From Nereocystis luetkeana (lineage: Eukaryota > Sar > Phaeophyceae > Laminariales > Laminariaceae): a stretch of DNA of 64,000 nucleotides. Numbering within the stretch: the stretch's first letter is position 1; each line of letters begins with the position of its first letter. The notes beneath the pieces were generated by a model, which had not been told where the DNA came from, did not search any database, and was given only the letters and a program-made list of their open reading frames with translations. The position numbers and the translations under genes are program-made. Positions 42,801 through 54,759 of this stretch are shown here, piece by piece. Location of the stretch: positions 3,362,545 through 3,426,544 of the forward strand of contig JARUPZ010000021.1 of NCBI GenBank assembly GCA_031213475.1, read 5' to 3'.

Positions 42801-45800
42801 ATCGTCGACACGTGGGATGCGCAACCTGAGCAAGGACCACGGCTCACGTCATGACTCCGGTGTTGAAAAGCGGCGTGCCTTCGGCGCCTCTGCATCTGGT
42901 GTTGCTGAAAGTCGCGTCACCTCGGAAACTGCACGCCATATTAAAAGCGTCCCACATTGGTTTCAAAATAGACGGCAAGGCATCATATTAGAAAATGGGG
43001 ACACGAATCCGAGCGACGAGCACAATGCTTCCCACAAGAGAGCGAATTGGTAAGTCGACCTGCCGCGGGTGGAATTTATGAAACTATTGCTGTACAACGA
43101 GATCCCCCTCTACACGTTCATGGGCGGGACCACAATGTAAGCTCGTTGACAGTTAGTTTCTGTGATACAGAAGGTGATGTGATGTGTACTCTTGGGTGGC
43201 AAAATACTCGTAGATGCACCTCGAAAACGGCGATCGAATGTAGACCGGGTGCACCTGGCAAAACCTGGAGAGGGCAAATTTTATTTACCTCGAAACATAC
43301 ATGATATAAAAGTGGTCTTGCTCCAAGGCAGAGATGCACTTTAATTCTACAGCGTACATGCGGGTGACAAGGGGGAAGATGGTGCCTGTTTCTTTGCACT
43401 CTACAGGTACTTGTGTCGCAATCTGGTGAGTCGTATATCGTTCACGTGCGGCGCAGCAACTCTAGAGAGACGGGAAAGCCCCGACGAAACTCCCACCAGA
43501 CCAAGTAAACTACGTGGAACCTACTGACAAAAACGAAAAGTGTTGACTGCAACCTCGTCTAAACCCCGAAACAGATGGAGAGGAATGCGAATATAAAACG
43601 GGAAACTTTCGGCGGGGCGATAAGCAAATTTAATCGGCACCTCATTTTGGAGGTGGAGTCATTCTGGACGTCGCATCCATCAAAGCCTTCCAATTGGCTC
43701 CCGTTGTCGTCGAAAGTCACGGTCTTCGAGAACCTGACAAAAACCACGACCCGTCACATAGTGTCGGGTACGTTAGGCCTGTGGAGAATGGGCGACATTG
43801 CTGGGAAAATTTCAGTGGTGGTACCAGTACCGTTTCGCAATCCCAGGCACAGACTGAAGATGACGCAATGACAAATCCAAACGCACTGACCTCACGAATC
43901 CACCATCGGAGTTATCGATACCGATGCCATCGTTTCCTCTGAACGTCGCATCTCCCCGGAACCTGCTCAAATCAAATACACCGTCACAGGCGAGATTGAA
44001 TAAGAAAAACAGATTCGGCAGACAGACTGGTGAAGTTTCAAACAACCGACGTATCGAAGGTCAAGTCCGTATTCCGCCTGGGGCTATCTCGATCGACACA
44101 ATCGGGTTGAACGAGTCGCCCTGCACTCGCGAAGGGATGAAACTCGGCTGAACCCGGTCGGCAGGGGCAGCAACGAACGGTGGCCATACTCTCCGTGAAG
44201 GGGCGCCACGAGCGCGGTGTCAACGCCAAAAGTGTCGCTTACGTTCAGACAAGCTTTTACGGGCGAGCGCGAGTCGCACTGCATCCACATCTCCACCCGA
44301 TTTCTACTGGCACAAAATCACGGAGACGAACAGACCCTATACGGGCGCGTTAAGGGCTGCCTACCGGGCAGTCTGTATACGACCGTTGGTGCCACCGACT
44401 AACGCGGCGCTATTGTATTTAGGTACTCCCTCTCACTTTAGGGTGCCGGTGTTGACCGGGATGGCATTGACGTTGTTTTCGATGAGCGCCGACTTCTTGA
44501 ACCTGCAGCACGAATACGAACGCAGATGATCACACAACAGTGGCTCCACAGCAGTTGTTGGCACCGTGAACGCCTTCTGAGTGAGCCTTCGTCGCCAGAG
44601 CCACAGACCATAAGTGGATCAGCCTTGGCGATATATCTACGAAATAGAGTAGGCACCCATTATGTGCCCCAAATATAAAGAACGGCTGTGATGCGTGCAC
44701 ACATTTCTTGCTATTTTCTGTACGCGCAACGCATGACGGGATAAGCATCGTGTGCCACCTGTTATTAGTCTCACAGCAATATAAACGACAAAAGAGTAGC
44801 CCAGGGGGTTTATGGCTTTTGCTACGACCCCAGGATATATATGCGCTCTTGAGCACGTCACGTCACAGGGTACAATACCACTGCCGGCTGGCTTGTTAAC
44901 GAGATGTATCACTGGGCAGGCGTATATCCGCATATTATCCCCCCTTCCGGGCTACGTTTCGGCGTAAACATGTCCTACCGAATGTTGCGCGGCAAACCAA
45001 AGCTCTATTACGTCGTTACCTCCTACTACTACGTATTAGGTTCGAAGCCACTGAAGATAGATTGAATATCATTAGTGAGGTACACGGCCACCGTAGTGTA
45101 CACGATCTAGGCGATATCGACCAAGCACCGGCCCACCTTCATTATCGAAAAAAATCGTCCACACGGTTCGCAAGCCACTTGTATTATTAGCAACGCCCCA
45201 AGTTCCACAGTGTCCGTCGGCCCTACGACATCGACTTGGGGCGGAGCGGGCCACGTCGTCGGGGGTGGCCTACCGAATATGCTCACTCTGTGCTCCCGAA
45301 ATTCTCAAGCAAGATGTCGACGTTGAAGACCTCTTGGATTGTGGCGTCTCCGTTGAAGGTAAGGCTGGCGCCGTCGCCTACCTCGATCAGCGAGCCCGAA
45401 GGGAAGTCCTCAGTCGATGACTACTCCGACACCACGACACAACGGAACGGCGGTTGGTGAAATTGTACGGCAAGCCAGTGCGTTGTTCGATTGGATGTTA
45501 GGAAAACCCCACATTTCGCAGGAGCGTTCGATCACGACGGGCGGTGCTTACGATACAGTCCCCGCGGTACGGCTTTGTGGTGCACAACAAAGTCAAGCGC
45601 TAGAAAAAAACCCCATCCGAGCGTTCACCGCGGGTTGATATAGAACTGGTGATCGGGTTGTTATTGCAATGCTGAAAGCATCAGTTTTCTCCCCACGAGA
45701 AAATCAGCGGCCGTCAGTGGGGCGTCGTGGTAGCCGTAACGAAACAGTAAGCACCATACACACGAGACATATTGCGATTTTACTAAATGCCTGCGAACTC

Positions 45801-48800
45801 ACAGTTTTCAATCGTGGGATACGAAGGACATGCTCATAGCTTGCGACTGATGAAATTACCATGGCTCACATCATTAGGGCCGATTAGGGTTTCGGGCATG
45901 TCGAACACGAGCGCGGCCCCAGGCATAATGAGGAAGGCCACATTGATGAACCTGTGGAAAGGACAAACGAAAAGTAGCTTGTTGTTCGTCGTAATCGAGT
46001 TGTTCCTAATACCGCGGTCGGGAAGACCTAGGCGAGCGCCACAAATAAGGAAAATGTTGGAATAAAAAGGCCGTCGTCGCTACATTTGGAACCCTACCTG
46101 CTACTGTCGTGTCCACTATTATGACACAGCGGTGTCAGCAATCGCGGTGAGGCAATCGTAACACCGTGGTGGATGTAGCAGCGGCAGCTACGAAGCAGCA
46201 ATGTGAGCAACTGTAGTGTAGCAACGCCGGCTACGAGATAGCCGTGTCAGCCACAATTGTGTAGCAATTAATTGCAATCTATGAAGCTGAGGTGTCCGCA
46301 ATATTGGCGGTGTAGCCATCGCTGCTCGGGCACAGCCGTGTCCACAACGGCGGATACGAGCAAGCGGTGGTGGCAGTAGGGGTGCCTATGCATAGCGGTG
46401 TGCCGACCGCTTCTATGACAACGCGGTGTCTAGCGGTGTAGTACCGCCAGAATGCGGCAGTGCACGTATTGTACATAGGTGTAGCGAATACCATACATCA
46501 CAGTCGGCAACCACGGTGTAGCCACAGCCGCTACAAGGCAGCGGTTCGAGCAACAGCGGCGAGACGACCACGTAGCCAACCGAAACTGGGACACAGCGGC
46601 TTCGTCGTTAGCGATCCTGCCACCCCCGCAAGACACCCGTAATAGTATCAAGTTGACGATTATCCCCTGGATTCCCAGCCGGCTAGGAACGTTACGGCTG
46701 ATGTAAAGTAAACAGCCTGAGCCATGATATTCCTGTTCCTTATTGTCGATACGTGAGCGTCCTGCACCAGTATTGTATAGCCAATCAATACTAACGCTGC
46801 ACAAACATATTATTCGATGGCGTTTGCGACGCAGTCATTTGACGGAACTGACGGCGTTGCAAACGACGACGTTGCAACGAAACCGATCGTGTTCTCACCG
46901 CACTGTGGTGTCGCTTGCGATAGTGAGAGTACCGCCTTCGATGACAATCTGCTCCACTTCCATTGCATTCGTTTCTGCGTCCAGTGCTGGACAGTCGATA
47001 ACTCCCACGCTCAAGGTGATGGTCATGTCTTCGGTTAAGGGCGAAGGAACGTCCAAGTAGTTGTCCAGGGCGTCGCAGGCCGCCCTATATATGGTGGAGC
47101 GGAGAACAGGAGAGGAACAATCAATCAATGCGGAACAGCAGCACAGCAGTATTAATAGGAGTTACAGGAGCGATATATCGTACGCATTATTAGTTTCTTT
47201 TTTGTTTCATTCATGCCGGTGGTCGTGCTGTGTGCACTACTAGCGCCGAGTTTGAATGTGCCCGTGATTACAACACGTAAGCACGTAGGTCTGTCTACTA
47301 TCAATACTACAGCAGTGTAACGGCACTCTGTGCTGCTTTGGCGGCAATCTGTCATGGTTCACATCTTTTTCCGGGCGCCCTTCCTTGAGGTTGCACGTAT
47401 GTATCCTATTATTAATATTAATAGTACTATTATTAACAGATTTTTGCCGCGAGTGGGGAAGTTTTCCGTTGTGCACTTCGTGCCTGGTAATTATATACCT
47501 GGTACCTGGTATCTGAATACCATCATCACTAATAAGGTTGTGTGTGTATTTTAGGGAGAAGAAAATAACATTTGCGCGTGCGAGGACCAAATTCCACTCA
47601 CGAGGCAGGTAGGAAGGTGGAGACTGTGATTACTTACCATTATTAATGAATTCGAGACTTTGAATTAATGTGCATGCGTTTTTCCGGAACCAAGCGGACA
47701 CGACGATGTTGATTGATAAAGCCCCACCAGTGCGAGGTCCTATTACAATCTGTGAGCCCGGAGCTTCAGGTTGGTATGTAATACGAAGGCTGTTTAGGTA
47801 TTTTGCTTCTTGTTGGGATCAACGTAGGGGTGAAGACCCAACCCACCCCCTTTAATCCAAACCCCCGTCCCTTTTCGTACCTTTGTTTGTCTCCCTTTTT
47901 CTTTTTCTTTTCCCCCTCTCTCTTTCCTTTTTTCCCGTTTACTCTTCTTTGTGTATCTGTATGTATCTTCTTTTTTGCTTTTTGATATCTGCTTTTTCTT
48001 AGTGCTTTGCTTCGTCGTCTTCCTTTTTTTCGTTTTTTTGTACCTACCTGGTATTAATTTAGTTTATGTTTTGCTTCCCTGGTGTGCTTGGTAGCGGAGT
48101 AAGCATGTTTGTATTTTTGTTCTCATCTCTGTCCTACACCCCTCGCGTAGCTTGCGAGCCAGCAATCAATCTGCGAAAATCTGCGCATTTTCTTGTTGTT
48201 TGTGTGTTTCCTCCCTTGCTTTCTTGCTTCCTTGCTTTCTTGTTTTCTTGATTTCTACTTACTGCTGTAGCTTGAATTGAACTTTTCTCTCTCTCTTTCC
48301 TTTTTTCGGGTTTTTGATTTTGTTCGTTTTCGATTTCGATATTTCGACGTCGAGTCATTTTTTCTATCCTTTCTATTTATTCCGTGGGTAGTATGCTGTC
48401 CTCTCGGTTTCTGCGACATGTTGTACACCGTACCACATGCACCAGGTACGTACATACGTGCGCGGACCACACTCACGTCTTGTTGTTGTTGTCGTTATTG
48501 TTGTTGTTGTTGTTGATGTTCTCACATTAACTCACAAATACAATGCAGTCCGTGGTCGCAGGACAGCAATAACTAACTCTGGAGTGGAAGAAATACCTCG
48601 GTAGTAAAACAGAGGCAAAAACAAAAAACAAGCATACATACGCACTCCACCACTCACTCACTGCGGACACCAGGGAAGCAATAATAAGGAGACTATTAAT
48701 TAATAGCAGACAAAAACCTAAAAAAGAAGATGAATCGAAGCAAAAACAAAACATAACAAAACCAGAAAGAAGCAGATAGATAGCAAAATTAAACGCAAAA

Positions 48801-49105
48801 AAGGCAAAAAAGGCAAAACAGACCATACTACTAACAGATACCTGGTACACAAAGAGGCACAAACGGGAATGAAAGAAAGGAGAAAAAAAGAAGGGGCAAT
48901 ATTAGTCTGAGGACTTTCAGGTGTAGCTGTGCTTCAGATAGATATCATGTGAGTGTAATATCCTTTTTACTTGTTTTTATTTTTTACCCTCAGAGGTATC
49001 CTTCCACTCACTCCAGAGTTTTTGGAGCCTGTCCTGTGAGCACGGACTGCATTGTATGGTGGCGATGAGATCATGTGGGAGAACAACAACAACAACAACA
49101 ACGAT

Positions 49106-49175
<70 letters not shown>

Positions 49176-51985
49176 CCAACAATGAAATGGTGGTATAGAT
49201 AATACGTACCAGGTTGTTTTGTTGTTGTTGTTCTCACATTAAATCTCTGACGAAGGAGACCGTGGTCACAGGTACCAGGTAGTGAGTGTATTGTCAACTA
49301 ACTACAACATAGTACTAGTAACTGCTGTAATTTTGACGTTTTCATCATATACCGGTACGATATATTAATATACTTCGGCGTATCATCTTTAACATCTAGA
49401 CAAAAGCCCCGCAGATGAGGCGTACATAATTATTAAGTGGCCGAGACCCCTTGCACAACGTGGGCGGGAAAAAAAAACTCTTGTGGAGAAATTGAACAAC
49501 GCAGTGCGAGGCAGTTTAGCATTCTCCGTGTTGTAGCTCCTTGGCACAATGTGGGCGTACAAGACTCCTCGTTCGTGGAGACATTGAACAACGTAGCAAA
49601 CCACGCACGCACGTCGACAACCTCTCACTTCGGTACGCCTAATAATGGGGTGCCTTCGTACGAGCCGAGTTTCCGATGATTTTTTGACGATTTCTGACCG
49701 TTTGCGGTTCGAGCTTCGAGCTTATTTCTTGGGGGTTGAAGCAGGGTATCTAATAAATACCAGGTACAGCGCCAACCAGAGGGGCCTGTTTTGAATTCCC
49801 GCTTTTTATTATGGAGAATATTCCCAGAAACCTATGTATCTACAACATATCGAGAACTCTACCGCGGTTGGTACAAACGGGGGGGTCCCTGCCACTTGTG
49901 TGACTTGTGGCTCGTGCTCCTGCTGTCGGGGGTGTTGGGTTTTGACACGCAAGAGCCCTCTACCGGTATGCATTACGTAAGCAATTGATGGTTGAAGCAC
50001 CTGGTACATAACTGCGGCAATGCTTTCAACATGTAAATGTCAAGTATCCCCGTCTTCGGATTTATTATTCCACACACGCTGTGCAAGCAAGGAGATCACA
50101 AATGCGTACAGCTTGTATTTTAAACGCGCGTGGTGATATGTGTACAATATATCAATATATAGCCCGCTGCACATTGTCGGATGGCAAGAGAAATAATAAT
50201 ATACCAGGTACGTATAATAGCCCGATGTGATAATAAGGTGTACTGCTGTCAATAAAATACCTGGTACCTGGTACCTGGTACTTCCGTTCCCCTCGCTGCC
50301 TCGGCAAGGAATGCTGCGAGGCATGCCCTATCAGGCTAATAGCGAGTGGGGTAGGTCTTTCTGGCGGGTGTAAGGCCGGACTCGCCCTCAAGGAGTGATA
50401 CCTTCTTGCTGCTGCCTGTGGCCGCGAGGCTCAGGCGGCAGTAGAGTTGGGTCGTACGTGGTGCGTCAGGCACGGAGACCTACGATTCGCGCGTCTTTTT
50501 AGGCAGCTGCGGCAGAGCAGCAATGCTCAATCGGGGTGTCCATGCGCGGAGGCTGGCGCCACCACAGGCCACACTACGGCACAGTCTATTGCGCCGGTAG
50601 GAGGCTGGATTCGACAACGAGGGAGGAGGGAGACTGAGCGTCGACGTGCGGAGAAGAGACGGATTGACCTCCCCCTGCGCGAGAATTTTTATTTCCCAGA
50701 TCAGAACCGCAAGTGCGAGGAGCATTTTGTTTTTCAGGATGACGGAGAAAGGGAAACGACTGGAAGGGAATGGCAACGAGTGCACGCGCAAAGGAGCGGG
50801 TGGATTGGGCCAAGGCGATGATGCGGCCATGAAGAGCGGCAGGAAGACGGTGCATGGAGACCCATGATTTGCGCGCACACTATCATCACGAGAGAAGCAG
50901 TCATAGTTTGTTTTTTCCTGGTTTTGATTTTCACGAGGCAGAGTAGTATCTACCGGTACTCGTCACTGGTTTTTGTAGTTTAACGAGTTGTATACCCTTC
51001 ATGGGGAATAACCTACGCAATTATCAGGGACGTGGTATCATAAGTGTGCTGCACGTTTTTGTGTCAGACAGTCCAGGAAGAGATGGCGATCGTTGATATT
51101 CGTGTGGTAGTAAGGTTCGATTGCTCCTTTTATGACTTCATATCCGCGAGTCTTCACTCTGACAGCACTCCAGATAGCAGGCAGGTAGGTGTGTTCCTCT
51201 TTCGTTTTCACGACTACCGTGCGTTTCGTACGGTGCAGGCAGCACTTCAGACAGCATCCGCTGTAGTCAGCAGCCACGAGTTGGTTAGTGGTGGGAACGG
51301 GGGTACTCTTCTATCTATGTTATAGTTGAGAGGATATACTCGTACCCGCGGCCATGTTAGTTCAGTTTTGCACATTGGTTTTATCTTGTGTGCGCTTTTT
51401 CCGTCTCGTGTATTTTGAGGCAGCCGAATTTTCGATTTTTTTGTTTTTTTTTGTTTTTCGGATCTTCCTAGGGCTCCAGCACCTTTGTGTGGCCACGGAC
51501 TCCTTCGTCAGAGAGTTAATGTGAGAACAACAACAACAACAACAACCTGGTAATTATATGTAAGAATTATTCTATGCTCTTCGTACGAGTGTGCATACAT
51601 ATATATGCATTTATTTGGAGAAACAACAATCGAGGGCGAGGGCACGCAAGACACTTCCTTCATCCTAGAAATACCGGGAGGTGCACAGCTCGCTATGCCG
51701 GCAGGGTATGTGGTGTTGACAGCTCTTCACGAGGTGGCGGAAGAACACCGCGTGCTTGTGGCACACAAAACAAACCTACCAGGGTATGCCGGAAAATAAA
51801 ATTATGCCTGGCATACCCGGCTGGGGGTCAATATCATCACATGATACGGCGGTCACGTACGATTTTTACGTGGGTTTTAACGGAATCCACGATCGGCGGA
51901 GCGAGCTCAACAGCCGCGAGACTGACCTGGCAGTGGACAAGGCGCTTAACGCCAGAAAAGACGTCATGGCCCAAGACTTGACCAT
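39796..51985 (-). CDS. Gene B: secreted POMP-repeat protein, multi-exon
   Basis: Exons (minus order) placed with GT/AG sites and consistent phases: 51985-51927, 47084-46899, 45951-45870, 45408-45287, 45222 to about 45100, 44502-44437, 43962-43891, 43733-43641, 42928-42848, 42404-42324, 41905-41825, 41118-41035, 40789-40690 and 39875-39796. Further candidates near 44330-44240, 44140-44050, 40330-40150 and 39965-39900 are unresolved. Exon 1 encodes a signal peptide. From exon 6 on, most exons encode one repeat of the Chlamydial polymorphic-membrane-protein type (hydrophobic-F-x-x-N, then GGA/GGG). The product is probably a secreted or surface beta-helix protein; a role in adhesion or cell-wall contact is inference. 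The 3' end is not identified, and the full span is a minimum. A 4.8-kb intron 1 is full of repeats. Confidence 0.7.
40150..40345 (-). CDS. Gene B candidate exon (40.2-40.3 kb)
   Basis: An open minus frame reads LQTLAGPPQRVPMVLQTDDN and CTVGEVEEGATLIGFPND before a possible donor GTGTGT. It has a composition like the neighbouring exons, but no acceptor in the right phase was chosen with confidence. The limits are approximate. Confidence 0.4.
40413..40594. repeat. Tandem duplication (~90 bp) in gene B
   Basis: Two units, each beginning GTACGTACCAGGTA and containing AAGCATGCGTGGACC and AAAAAGGTGGAACTTCGGG, meet near 40503. Confidence 0.9.
40690..40789 (-). CDS. Gene B POMP-repeat exon (40.7 kb)
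   Basis: 100 nt after acceptor GCGCAG, donor GTAAGT; phase 2 in but phase 0 out. Encodes GEVVDSGFGSLTFLKPSAVR then FEDNTVTDDTEF. The phase change may mark the end of the symmetric repeat block. Confidence 0.68.
41035..41118 (-). CDS. Gene B POMP-repeat exon (41.1 kb)
   Basis: 84 nt, acceptor GACAG and donor GTGAGT, phase 2 in and out. Encodes FRRAVKFSGNTADSGGAFAV; FSGNTA...GGAFA is the canonical motif. Confidence 0.8.
41351..41636. repeat. Tandem duplication (~147 bp) in a gene B intron
   Basis: Two nearly identical units, each with TAGTACCTGGTAGGTATG and CTCCTACCGAGGTGTTTACT, in the intron between exons 41905-41825 and 41118-41035. Confidence 0.92.
41825..41905 (-). CDS. Gene B POMP-repeat exon (41.9 kb)
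   Basis: 81 nt, acceptor TTCAG and donor GTGAGT, phase 2 in and out. Encodes FRRAVQFNNNSCGDFGGGIA then VEGGDVT; FNNNS...GGGIAV is a textbook repeat. Confidence 0.78.
42324..42404 (-). CDS. Gene B POMP-repeat exon (42.4 kb)
   Basis: 81 nt, acceptor CGTAG and donor GTGAGT, phase 2 in and out. Encodes FYGKARFNDTNGRGNGGAVL; FNDTNG...GGAV is a good POMP match. Confidence 0.74.
42848..42928 (-). CDS. Gene B POMP-repeat exon (42.9 kb)
   Basis: 81 nt, acceptor TGCAG and donor GTGAGCC, phase 2 in and out. Encodes FRGDATFSNTRCRGAEGTPL then FNTGVMT. Confidence 0.7.
43641..43733 (-). CDS. Gene B POMP-repeat exon (43.7 kb)
   Basis: 93 nt, phase 2 in and out, donor AG|GTGCCG. Encodes FSKTVTFDDNGSQLEGFDGC with more polar residues after it; FDDN is the core motif. 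Confidence 0.68.
43891..43962 (-). CDS. Gene B POMP-repeat exon (43.9 kb)
   Basis: 72 nt, phase 2 in and out, donor AG|GTCAGT. Encodes FRGDATFRGNDGIGIDNSDG then GFV; FRGN and DGG fit the repeat. Confidence 0.7.
44437..44502 (-). CDS. Gene B POMP-repeat exon (44.4 kb)
   Basis: 66 nt, acceptor CTGCAG and donor GTGAGA, phase 2 at both ends. Encodes FKKSALIENNVNAIPVNTGT. The N-N replaces the usual F-x-x-N spacing, so the match is looser. Confidence 0.65.
45100..45222 (-). CDS. Gene B exon 5 (end uncertain)
   Basis: After acceptor GTAG the frame reads ADGHCGTWGVANNTSGLRTV and WTIFFDNEGGPVL. The start is set by the phase of exon 4; the donor was not resolved and the end given is approximate. FFDNEGG is POMP-like. 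Confidence 0.55.
45287..45408 (-). CDS. Gene B exon 4
   Basis: 122 nt after acceptor CTGAG, phase 0 in and phase 2 out, donor GTGAGC. Encodes DFPSGSLIEVGDGASLTFNG followed by DATIQEVFNVDILLENFG. The LTFNGDATI segment is already POMP-like. Confidence 0.72.
45870..45951 (-). CDS. Gene B exon 3
   Basis: 82 nt between TTCCACAG and GTGAGCC, encoding FINVAFLIMPGAALVFDMPE and TLIGPND. Identical in length to gene A exon 3. Confidence 0.75.
46110..46640. repeat. Degenerate GC-rich satellite in gene B intron 2
   Basis: Imperfect repetition of GCGGTGT, GTAGC and CGGCTACGA words over about 500 bases, on a period near 20-25 bp. Confidence 0.55.
46899..47084 (-). CDS. Gene B exon 2
   Basis: 186 nt between acceptor ATATAG and donor GTGAGAAC. 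Reads AACDALDNYLDVPSPLTEDM, a Thr/Ile-rich stretch, and EQIVIEGGTLTIASDTTV. Frame and boundaries match gene A exon 2. Confidence 0.75.
47870..48300. repeat. Pyrimidine-tract repeat
   Basis: Long T/C-rich tract ending near TACCTGGTATTA (48047), homologous in reverse complement to 37425-37600; 48695-48860 is a further, diverged purine-strand copy. Confidence 0.65.
49081..49174. repeat. (AAC)n microsatellite
   Basis: About 30 AAC units with one GAT interruption, within gene B intron 1. Confidence 0.95.
51927..51985 (-). CDS. Gene B exon 1: signal peptide
   Basis: 59 nt from ATG 51985, encoding MVKSWAMTSFLALSALSTA and two bases of Arg, ending AG|GTCAGT. It has Lys near the start, a hydrophobic core and small residues before the splice, as expected for an ER signal. 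It matches gene A exon 1. Confidence 0.7.
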
Positions 51986-52320
51986 GGTCGTATTCGGCAG
52001 CAAGACGCGGATGACTGTCTGTAGCGGCAGGTGGGGTTGTGGTGTTGTGGTGGTCCTACGGCGACGTTCGGTTTATTTCGTAACGCTGATTTCGTGAAAG
52101 AACATTTATTTCCGGGGTTTCCATTTTGTCAACTTGGCGGGGTATTGCAGGGGGTAGTCCCAAATGGCAAGATGCCCGGAGACTGTTCTGGCCGCCGCAT
52201 GGTCACCAAGCCACGCCACCACGGCACTACGCCCCATGCGGATGGGTACAATAACAATAACCACAGCACTGCGCCCAGAGGGGCTACTCGTGCCCCCGCA
52301 TGCGGAACCTAAAGGCGTGT
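51986..52320 (-). promoter_or_regulatory. Putative promoter/5'-UTR region of gene B
   Basis: The first ~90 bases upstream of exon 1 share short words with the corresponding place in gene A (GGCAGG/GTAGG...GTTGTGGTG-TGTGGTGGTC). No TATA box or initiator was identified with confidence. Confidence 0.35.
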
Positions 52321-53580
<1,260 letters not shown>

Positions 53581-53999
53581 ACGGCGTAGCCGCAACCCAC
53601 TGAGAGTGGGGACTTTATGCACGCCATTGGGCGAGCAAAGATATCCGCTTGGTCGACCGTTATCAGCCTTGTGACGAGTCTGCCAAATATTGGAGCTACT
53701 TTCTCGATGCTAGAAATCAAGGCTGAAGCACCGGCGATCATATGACGCTGTGGAACAACATTCTCGCCCAAATCGCCGGTTTTCGATCCATGTATACTCG
53801 GCTCGTTACGTTCTCGGCGTATCGTAGGAACAGCATTGGTATTTTACATGCTGTTCGTGGTGTACCTGCTTCGAAAAAGGCCACATCGGGTTGCACCTTT
53901 ACTCTTTCTCAAAGAAAGTCAGTTCTATCGCTACTACAGTAGTATGTATAAAGCGCTCCAAGTGAGGACCCTAAAAAAACTGTGGGTGCGCCCCTATTG

Positions 54000-54330
54000 A
54001 AGCATGTATCGGTCACAGATTTCGGTGCACCATATCGTCGGAAGCACGACCAGGCCCTCTGCAGACGCCGCACCATCTCGACACCGAGCTATCTGCTGGC
54101 GCCGATAGCCCGAACAAAGTACACAACAACATGATCGTTGTTTGCATATGCAGATATATATGCAGTACATGGCCGACTGCAATGATGGTGAACGTCACCT
54201 TTCCCGGGCCCTTCGCTTTCTGGCCCGTGATCTCCGTCTTGGCCTCTCTAGTACCCCTGTGGGCCGCGATACGACCCTCGTCGTCAGCGTACAACATCCC
54301 TCGGCGCATGCTACAGTAAGGGTGCACCTG
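54000..54330 (-). pseudogene. Possible LINE reverse-transcriptase fragment (YADD)
   Basis: A minus frame starting near 54300 reads MRRGMLYADDEGRIAAHRGT. GMLYADD is the catalytic motif form of non-LTR reverse transcriptases, and a RT remnant lies upstream in the same orientation at 56380-57410. The rest of the frame does not align clearly, so this is tentative. Confidence 0.35.
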
Positions 54331-54759
54331 TAATTTTCATGAGGCCCCTTCAGGGAGGATCTCGATATATTCCTCGTACACTTGTGTCACCGTCTTGGTC
54401 TTCAGAGGGAAAAACTGAAGGTAAAAAGTAAAAAAAGCGACGATTGTAGCAACGACGGTGACTGCGTGGTTGGTTGGAGATTGATAAAAAGAGGGTCCAA
54501 GTTGCAGTGCAAGGAATTCCGTATGGCACGGCCGCGACATGCCATGTCTGTGCTGCTGGGCGCATGCTGCTCGTAGACGATTGATAGCACCAAAAGTTGT
54601 CATCGCTGTTGGGTCGCCATCTCGGAGCCCTACAAGGGTTCGAAAACAGTACACGCTAGACCCCAATGGGCAAGCCCATGGTCTAGGCCGACACCGAAAA
54701 ATGTCGGGAAAAAAACAGGGTTGAGGGTGGAACTTTTCCCATCGAGAAAATACCGCCCT

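Larger units (their letters stand above)
47085..51926 (-). other. Gene B intron 1
   Basis: About 4.8 kb with no supported coding exon. It holds pyrimidine-rich repeats (47870-48065, 48160-48300), a purine-rich copy (48695-48860), an (AAC)n microsatellite, TTG repeats and at least ten TACCWGGTA motifs. GGAGACC-A-GATT-GCGCG occurs near 50475 and 50857, bracketing a 380-bp GC-rich segment. Confidence 0.55.

Noticed and set aside
50447-50821. 124-residue Arg-rich plus frame in gene B intron 1
   Set aside because: No homology signal, no splice context on this strand; GC-rich composition explains the open frame.
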